Shown one piece after another: positions 59,347-64,000 of a stretch of DNA of 64,000 nucleotides. This DNA comes from Rickettsia endosymbiont of Lasioglossum villosulum. GTDB taxonomy: Bacteria; Pseudomonadota; Alphaproteobacteria; Rickettsiales; Rickettsiaceae. The position numbers and the translations under genes were made by a program. The notes beneath the pieces are model-generated. The model ran no database searches and was not told the DNA's origin. It was given only the letters and a program-made list of their open reading frames with translations. The first letter of the stretch is position 1; every line of letters begins with the position of its first letter. The stretch is from the NCBI RefSeq assembly GCF_964026455.1, contig NZ_OZ032152.1, positions 992,001 to 1,056,000 of the forward strand, in the 5' to 3' direction.

Positions 59347-60207
59347 TTACGGCATAATTTCATAATCTGGTGTTCCAGTTTGATTTATACCTGTTAATGG
59401 TATTTCATCATTCTGCACTACTATGTTTGTTACAGCATATGGTGTTATTAGTGTTGGCTCACAATTACCGGCATAATTTTGTTCCTTGGTTACTAATAAA
59501 GTAGTATAATCTTGTTGTAACTCTAAATTTTCACCTTTAAGCTGAGAATTTATATTTTTATAATCCTTAATTACATTTTTCTGCTTTTGGTATTTCCCTA
59601 CAAAATATCCTAACATTCCCCCTATTGTTATACCGGCTATTCCTATTCCGGTAGCAATTAAAATGTTTCCTGGAGTTAGACAATTACTTTCATTATTATC
59701 AAAATAACTCATGGTTGAAAAATTTTCCGTTGTTGTCGGTAATTCAGTAGTAATAGTTGTGGTGGTAGGAATTTGAGAAATAGCCCATTGCTGCAGAGCG
59801 TTTGTTACCGATTCAATTGAACAATCTTCAAGCCCTAAAAACTCAACTACATCATTTAAAGTTAGCGTACTATATGATTCACTGTTATCGGCAATATTAT
59901 ATTCTTTACCAAAAATATTTGTTGTGCCATTTAATATTTCTTTAGGCTCTAATAATAAATTTTCATCCATCATACCTACAATTGTAGCAGGATTTTCACA
60001 AGGTTTAACTGAAGGATGATTATTTAAAAATTTATAAGTATAATCTATAACGCATTTAGTAGTTTTCATAATTATCCCATCTTGATGCTCAGAATTATAA
60101 AATGATGAAAAAGTTTCATTGGCTAAACTATGTGTCCCTACTACTAAATCGTTGATTTTTGTTAAAATTGTTTTGGAAAATAAAGGAACAAGGCATTTAA
60201 AATTCAT
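59347..60207 (-). CDS. Membrane protein with Thr-rich linker, unknown function
   Basis: 286 residues. The N-terminal half is mixed with some Cys (KTTKCVIDYTYKF and VKPCENPATIVG). A Thr/Pro-rich stretch, PTTTTITTELPTTTE, stands at about 152-166. Then comes a glycine-rich helix (about 183-208: GNILIATGIGIAGITIGGMLGYFVGKY) with a glycine-zipper pattern, a short coiled coil (KNVIKDYKNINSQLKGENLELQQDY) and a tail. Such a layout suggests a membrane-inserting protein. No family is recognised. It stands between the mfd terminator and murE, divergent from murE. Confidence 0.55.
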   Translation of the reverse strand: MNFKCLVPLFSKTILTKINDLVVGTHSLANETFSSFYNSEHQDGIIMKTTKCVIDYTYKFLNNHPSVKPCENPATIVGMMDENLLLEPKEILNGTTNIFGKEYNIADNSESYSTLTLNDVVEFLGLEDCSIESVTNALQQWAISQIPTTTTITTELPTTTENFSTMSYFDNNESNCLTPGNILIATGIGIAGITIGGMLGYFVGKYQKQKNVIKDYKNINSQLKGENLELQQDYTTLLVTKEQNYAGNCEPTLITPYAVTNIVVQNDEIPLTGINQTGTPDYEIMP

Positions 60208-60455
60208 TCGTTAACTCTTTTTTTATATTAATTAAATTCATAATAATTAAGCTAATTTTTGCAAACTTAATTATCATGAAGTATGGTTATATAAATTAAG
60301 GTTAAGTGATTGTCAATAAAAATTAAGAGATAACACGATTGATTAATACATTATAGTTAATATTTTTTAACTATAAAAAAATGAATCAAAAAAAGTACAA
60401 CATATTTTTTAGTTGTTATATAATGAAGCCAAAATTTAGTTCAAAGTATTTATTT

Positions 60456-61901
60456 ATGGAACATATAACATTAAAACAACTTCATTTTTTATTTGAAAAG
60501 CATAACGTAAAAGGTTTATCAAATAATTCTAAAACTATTAAGGCAAATGATGCCTTTTTTACCATTAAAAATGGTAATGATTTTATTGCAGATGCTTTAG
60601 ATAAAGGGGCAGCATTAGTTATTACTGATGATAAAAAAAATACTACAAATAAAGTAATCTTTGTAGAAGCCATTAAAGAAACTTTATATGAAGCTATAGA
60701 ACTCTTCTATCCTAAAAAACCTAAGACTATGATAGCCGTAACTGGTACTAACGGCAAAAGCTCGGTAGTATCATATATAGCTCAAATATATTCGTTACTT
60801 GGACAAAAAGCAGCATCTATAGGCACAATAGGCGTAGAAGTTTTTGGCATCGATAATTTTAATGAATCTATAGGCGGGCTAACTACAACTGACTATTTAA
60901 GCTTTCGAAAAATCGCTCATAAGCTAGCTGAAAATGGGATAGATTATTTAGCATTTGAAGCTTCAAGCCATGGCTTAGATCAACAAAGGCTTGGTGATTT
61001 AAAGGTAAATATTGCATGTTTCACCAGTTTCAGCCAAGACCACCTTGACTATCATCACACAAAAGAAAATTATTTGCTTGCTAAATTAAAGTTATTTACC
61101 GATCATTTATCAGAAGATAGCATTGCAATATTAAATTCTGATATAGAAGAAATAGAGTTTATTAAAGACTATTTAGATAAGCATAAGATAAAATATTTAT
61201 GCGTTGGGAAAAAAGTTTCTAAGAAAGATAACATAAAAATTACTGAACTTACTCATTCTTTATATAATCAAATTATTTTCTTTGATTATAAGGAGTCAAA
61301 TTATGCTTTTAATACAACTATAATAGGCAGCTTTCAGGCTAGTAATTTATTAATAGCTGGACTTAGTGTTTATTATACCAGTTTTGATTTTAGTAAAGTT
61401 ATAAGTGCTTTAACTAAAGTTAAAGCCGTAAAAGGACGAATGGAACGAATAGAAGATGCTAATATATTCATTGATTATGCCCACACTCCCGATGCTCTTG
61501 AAAAAGCTTTAACTGAGCTAAAAAATATTAAAGTGCGAGGTAGTAAATTAAGTGTAATTTTTGGCTGTGGCGGTAATCGTGATACTACCAAAAGAAAGAT
61601 TATGGGAAAAATAGCAGCCTCAATAGCAGATAATGTTATTGTGACCGATGACAACCCACGCCATGAAGACCCAAAAGCTATCAGACAAGAAATTATTAGC
61701 GGGATAGCAACAACAAACTACATAGAAATAGCTGACAGAAAAGAAGCTATTAAATACGGGATAAATAATTTAAAAGAAGATAATATTTTACTAATCGCCG
61801 GCAAAGGACATGAAAATTATCAAATTATAGGTGATGAGAAGATAGAGTTTGATGACGCCGAGGTGGCAGGAAAACTAATGTCATTGCGAGGAGATGCATA
61901 G
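60456..61901 (+). CDS. murE: UDP-N-acetylmuramoyl-tripeptide synthetase MurE, meso-DAP type
   Basis: MurE adds meso-diaminopimelate to UDP-MurNAc-L-Ala-D-Glu in peptidoglycan synthesis. Start at 60456 (MEHITLKQ) fits the family; two earlier Met codons are less likely. The ATP loop VTGTNGKSS, the domain core FEASSHGLDQQRL, and VTDDNPRHEDP, whose DNPR marks meso-DAP specificity, are present. The last six residues (MSLRGDA, about) and the stop lie inside an RPE that begins at 61880, so the natural C-terminus has been replaced by repeat. 481 residues. murF and mraY follow. Confidence 0.96.
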   Translation: MEHITLKQLHFLFEKHNVKGLSNNSKTIKANDAFFTIKNGNDFIADALDKGAALVITDDKKNTTNKVIFVEAIKETLYEAIELFYPKKPKTMIAVTGTNGKSSVVSYIAQIYSLLGQKAASIGTIGVEVFGIDNFNESIGGLTTTDYLSFRKIAHKLAENGIDYLAFEASSHGLDQQRLGDLKVNIACFTSFSQDHLDYHHTKENYLLAKLKLFTDHLSEDSIAILNSDIEEIEFIKDYLDKHKIKYLCVGKKVSKKDNIKITELTHSLYNQIIFFDYKESNYAFNTTIIGSFQASNLLIAGLSVYYTSFDFSKVISALTKVKAVKGRMERIEDANIFIDYAHTPDALEKALTELKNIKVRGSKLSVIFGCGGNRDTTKRKIMGKIAASIADNVIVTDDNPRHEDPKAIRQEIISGIATTNYIEIADRKEAIKYGINNLKEDNILLIAGKGHENYQIIGDEKIEFDDAEVAGKLMSLRGDA

Positions 61902-62153
61902 CATCGACGTGGCAATCTCATAAATCAGATAAGACTCCTGAGATTGCTTCGTCGCTATACTCCTCGCAAGGCATTGTTGCGTGGATCAAGAGTCGTCATT
62001 GCGAGCGAATGAAATGAGCGTGGCAATCCAGAAAAAATAATAAAAAATACTATAAATTAGCATTTTTTAGCTGGATTGCTTCGTCAATTACTTCGTAATT
62101 TCCTCGCAATGACGGAAAAACCGATCCACGCAACAATGCCTTATCGCAATGAC
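61880..62153. repeat. Composite RPE between murE and murF, extending into murE
   Basis: GTCATTGCGAGGAGATGCATAG at the left, then CTCGCAAGGC, TCGTCATTGCGAGCGAAT, GGCAATCCAG, the hairpin around 62042-62068, and TCGCAATGACG at the right. It supplies the murE stop codon and lies before the murF ATG at 62181. It resembles 5426-5689 and 39420-39652. Confidence 0.85.
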
Positions 62154-62180
62154 GATAAACACGCACAACAACAAAAACAC

Positions 62181-63533
62181 ATGATTTGGAATTCTAAAAC
62201 TTTAAGCGATGCCTTAAGAGCATCAATATCGCAATCTATTATCGCTAACGAAATACAATTTAACTCTAAAGATGTTAAAAAAGGTGATTTATTTATAGCA
62301 CTTCAAGGCAATAAAGATGGTCACGATTATGTTCAGGATGCCATTAATCAAGGAGCATCCGCAGTAATAGTTAGTAAGCAAGTAGATATATCTGACCCAA
62401 GTAAGATTATCCTAGTAGACAATTGCCTAAAAGCCCTAGAGCAGCTGGCTTTGTATAAAAGAAAAAATTCAAACGCCAAATTTATTGCTATAACCGGTAG
62501 TGTTGGTAAAACTTCAACTAAAGAAGCATTAAAGACTTTATTAGAACACAACGCACTAACTTTTGCCAGCCGAGGTAATTTCAATAATCATTTAGGGTTA
62601 CTTATCAATCTTGCTTCGATGCCGGATAATACAGAATTTGCTATTTTTGAACTCGGTATGAACCATAAAGGTGAGATACGGGAGCTAGTTCAAATATTAA
62701 AACCAAATATTGCTATGATCACTAATATTTCAGAAGCACATTTGGAGTTTTTTAACTCACTTGAAGATATTGCTGAAGCTAAATGCGAAATTTTTGAGAG
62801 CTTTGACAAAGATGAAATTGCCGTTATTAATTCAGGTACTAATTGTTATGATAAAATCTTATCTATATTAAAAAAATTATCTATAGAAAATATACACAAT
62901 TTTGGTAAATCATCCTCAGCTGAGTTAATTTTATATGAGGTTTTAGGTGAGCAAGTTCATTTAAAATATAAGATATATGACGCGATTATAGAGACTACTA
63001 TACCCTTTATACCTAAGCACTTTGCTGAAAATTATGCTGGTGTATTATTGATTATATTTTTGCTTAATCAAGATTTAAATAAAGCTGTTAGCTATTTAGG
63101 TGATATTCGGTTAACAAAAGGCAGAGGCAAAATTATTAACATAGGAAATAGCAGCATTATTTGTGATTATTATAATGCAAGCCCTACGTCAATGAAGGCT
63201 GCCTTAGAATATTTAAAGCAAATGCCTGCCACAAATAAAACCGCTATAATAGGCGAGATGCTGGAGCTTGGGCAGAATTCAGAAAGACTACATAAAGAGC
63301 TAGTACCTTATATATTAGATTCAGGCTGTTCTAAGATTTTTTTGGTAGGTGCAAATACTAAATATATTTATGATTCATTACCTGAAAAAATAACTAAAGC
63401 ATATTTTGAAAACGTTGATGAATTAATTACATCTACAAATGATTTATTCAAAAATGATGAGCTTATTTTGATAAAAGGTTCTAGAGGAATAAAACTTGAC
63501 AAGATTATTGATTATTACACTAAAGTAAATTAA
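62181..63533 (+). CDS. murF: UDP-N-acetylmuramoyl-tripeptide--D-alanyl-D-alanine ligase
   Basis: MurF attaches D-Ala-D-Ala to the muropeptide. Start at 62181 ([12 protein letters not shown]); the earlier in-frame codons lie in the RPE and are not used. The ATP loop [14 protein letters not shown], the [10 protein letters not shown] block, [15 protein letters not shown] and GEMLELG are family marks. 450 residues, complete. It is in the mur row with murE and mraY, with 32 bases before mraY. Confidence 0.96.
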   Translation: MIWNSKTLSDALRASISQSIIANEIQFNSKDVKKGDLFIALQGNKDGHDYVQDAINQGASAVIVSKQVDISDPSKIILVDNCLKALEQLALYKRKNSNAKFIAITGSVGKTSTKEALKTLLEHNALTFASRGNFNNHLGLLINLASMPDNTEFAIFELGMNHKGEIRELVQILKPNIAMITNISEAHLEFFNSLEDIAEAKCEIFESFDKDEIAVINSGTNCYDKILSILKKLSIENIHNFGKSSSAELILYEVLGEQVHLKYKIYDAIIETTIPFIPKHFAENYAGVLLIIFLLNQDLNKAVSYLGDIRLTKGRGKIINIGNSSIICDYYNASPTSMKAALEYLKQMPATNKTAIIGEMLELGQNSERLHKELVPYILDSGCSKIFLVGANTKYIYDSLPEKITKAYFENVDELITSTNDLFKNDELILIKGSRGIKLDKIIDYYTKVN

Positions 63534-63565
63534 ACTAACTTATACTTTTAAATTTAAACTAAAAT

Positions 63566-64000
63566 ATGTTATACAACCTCTTACTACCTTACATTCATAA
63601 TTCACATATAGCTAACTTATTTCATTATATAACTTTTCGTAGCGGGCTTGCCGTTCTAGTTACTCTTAGTCTTAGTTTTCTTATCGGTCCAAGGCTAATA
63701 AAGTTTTTACAAGCTCTTCAAAAATATGGTCAACCGATACGTTTAGATGGTCCTGAATCACATCAAGCAAAAGCCGGCACTCCTACTATGGGCGGTATTA
63801 TGATTATATTATCCAGCTGTTTTTCTACCTTATTGCTTGCCGATTTAACCAATAAATATATTTGGATTACATTATTTGGTTTTATTAGCTTCGGTATTAT
63901 CGGTTTTCTTGATGATTATGCAAAAGTAACTAAAAATAACCATTATGGCGTAAAGGGAAAAAGTAAACTCTTACTTCAAGGTATCATTAGCTTAATAGTA
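63566..64000 (+). CDS. mraY: Phospho-N-acetylmuramoyl-pentapeptide transferase MraY, partial
   Basis: MraY makes lipid I in the inner membrane. The frame starts at 63566 ([21 protein letters not shown]) and runs off the window after 145 codons. Present are helix 1-2, the [20 protein letters not shown] signature and [19 protein letters not shown] with the aspartates that bind magnesium. The 3' part lies outside. Confidence 0.95.
   Translation, partial: MLYNLLLPYIHNSHIANLFHYITFRSGLAVLVTLSLSFLIGPRLIKFLQALQKYGQPIRLDGPESHQAKAGTPTMGGIMIILSSCFSTLLLADLTNKYIWITLFGFISFGIIGFLDDYAKVTKNNHYGVKGKSKLLLQGIISLIV

Overview
The window is AT-rich chromosomal DNA from a Rickettsia. The evidence is the gene set (alphaproteobacterial bc1 complex, short-type prolyl-tRNA synthetase, patatin-like phospholipase, SpoT fragment, ProP-family permease remnants, LpxB, Mfd, MurE-MurF-MraY) and the many 80-270 bp palindromic repeats whose ends read GTCATTGCGAG...CTCGCAATGAC. 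These look like Rickettsia palindromic elements (RPEs). The species cannot be fixed from sequence reading alone; a spotted-fever or transitional-type genome is the best guess.

Layout. 1-5.1 kb: accessory block with the end of a GT10-like glycosyltransferase, a DUF6492-type glycosyltransferase, a frameshifted exported NB-ARC/TPR protein and a degenerate sensor-kinase-like protein. 5.4-12.7 kb: gyrA, a small KGG-type stress protein, lon and a threonine-dehydratase-like PLP enzyme, separated by RPEs. 12.6-18.6 kb: a heme-copper oxidase subunit I-like gene carrying three in-frame RPEs, folE, proS, a broken MFS permease and a (p)ppGpp hydrolase gene with an internal stop. 18.7-29.9 kb: ruvX, an internally deleted eptA, cyaY, mltG, lpxB, an Rpn-type nuclease, comM, hslU and a frameshifted hslV, DUF2628, HIT and asd. 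30-35.9 kb: a type I secretion ABC/HlyD pair, Mnh antiporter pieces and ccmB. 35.9-39.4 kb: the cytochrome bc1 operon petA-petB-petC, interrupted by a GIY-YIG nuclease gene that sits between the two arms of one RPE. 39.7-48.4 kb: a hydrophilic unknown, a GTA-holin-like protein, an exported small heat-shock protein, AsmA, a Panacea-YoeB toxin-antitoxin pair, an unknown broken gene, ctaB and rpsD. 48.4-53.6 kb: nested repeats including a 209-bp MITE, a patatin phospholipase with a divergent broken partner, a DUF6314-like gene and an antitoxin remnant. 53.6-64 kb: dnaA, a rhodanese, sdhE, an mfd gene broken by two frameshifts, a Thr-rich membrane protein, and murE-murF-mraY (mraY runs off the end).

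Genes that belong together: petABC plus the oxidase-like gene, ctaB and ccmB serve respiration and heme handling; murE/murF/mraY and mltG act in peptidoglycan synthesis; lon, hslUV, sHsp and the KGG protein in protein quality and stress; lpxB and eptA in lipid A.

The most unusual signals are: (i) the RPE-bounded GIY-YIG gene, which looks like a nuclease-carrying form of a repeat normally thought non-coding and non-autonomous; (ii) a MITE with 20-bp terminal inverted repeats and a 9-bp target duplication that contains one RPE and has landed inside another; (iii) one gene that carries the same repeat three times, read in three different frames; and (iv) an unusual number of single-base frameshifts, including in mfd and hslV, which may be real decay or assembly error.
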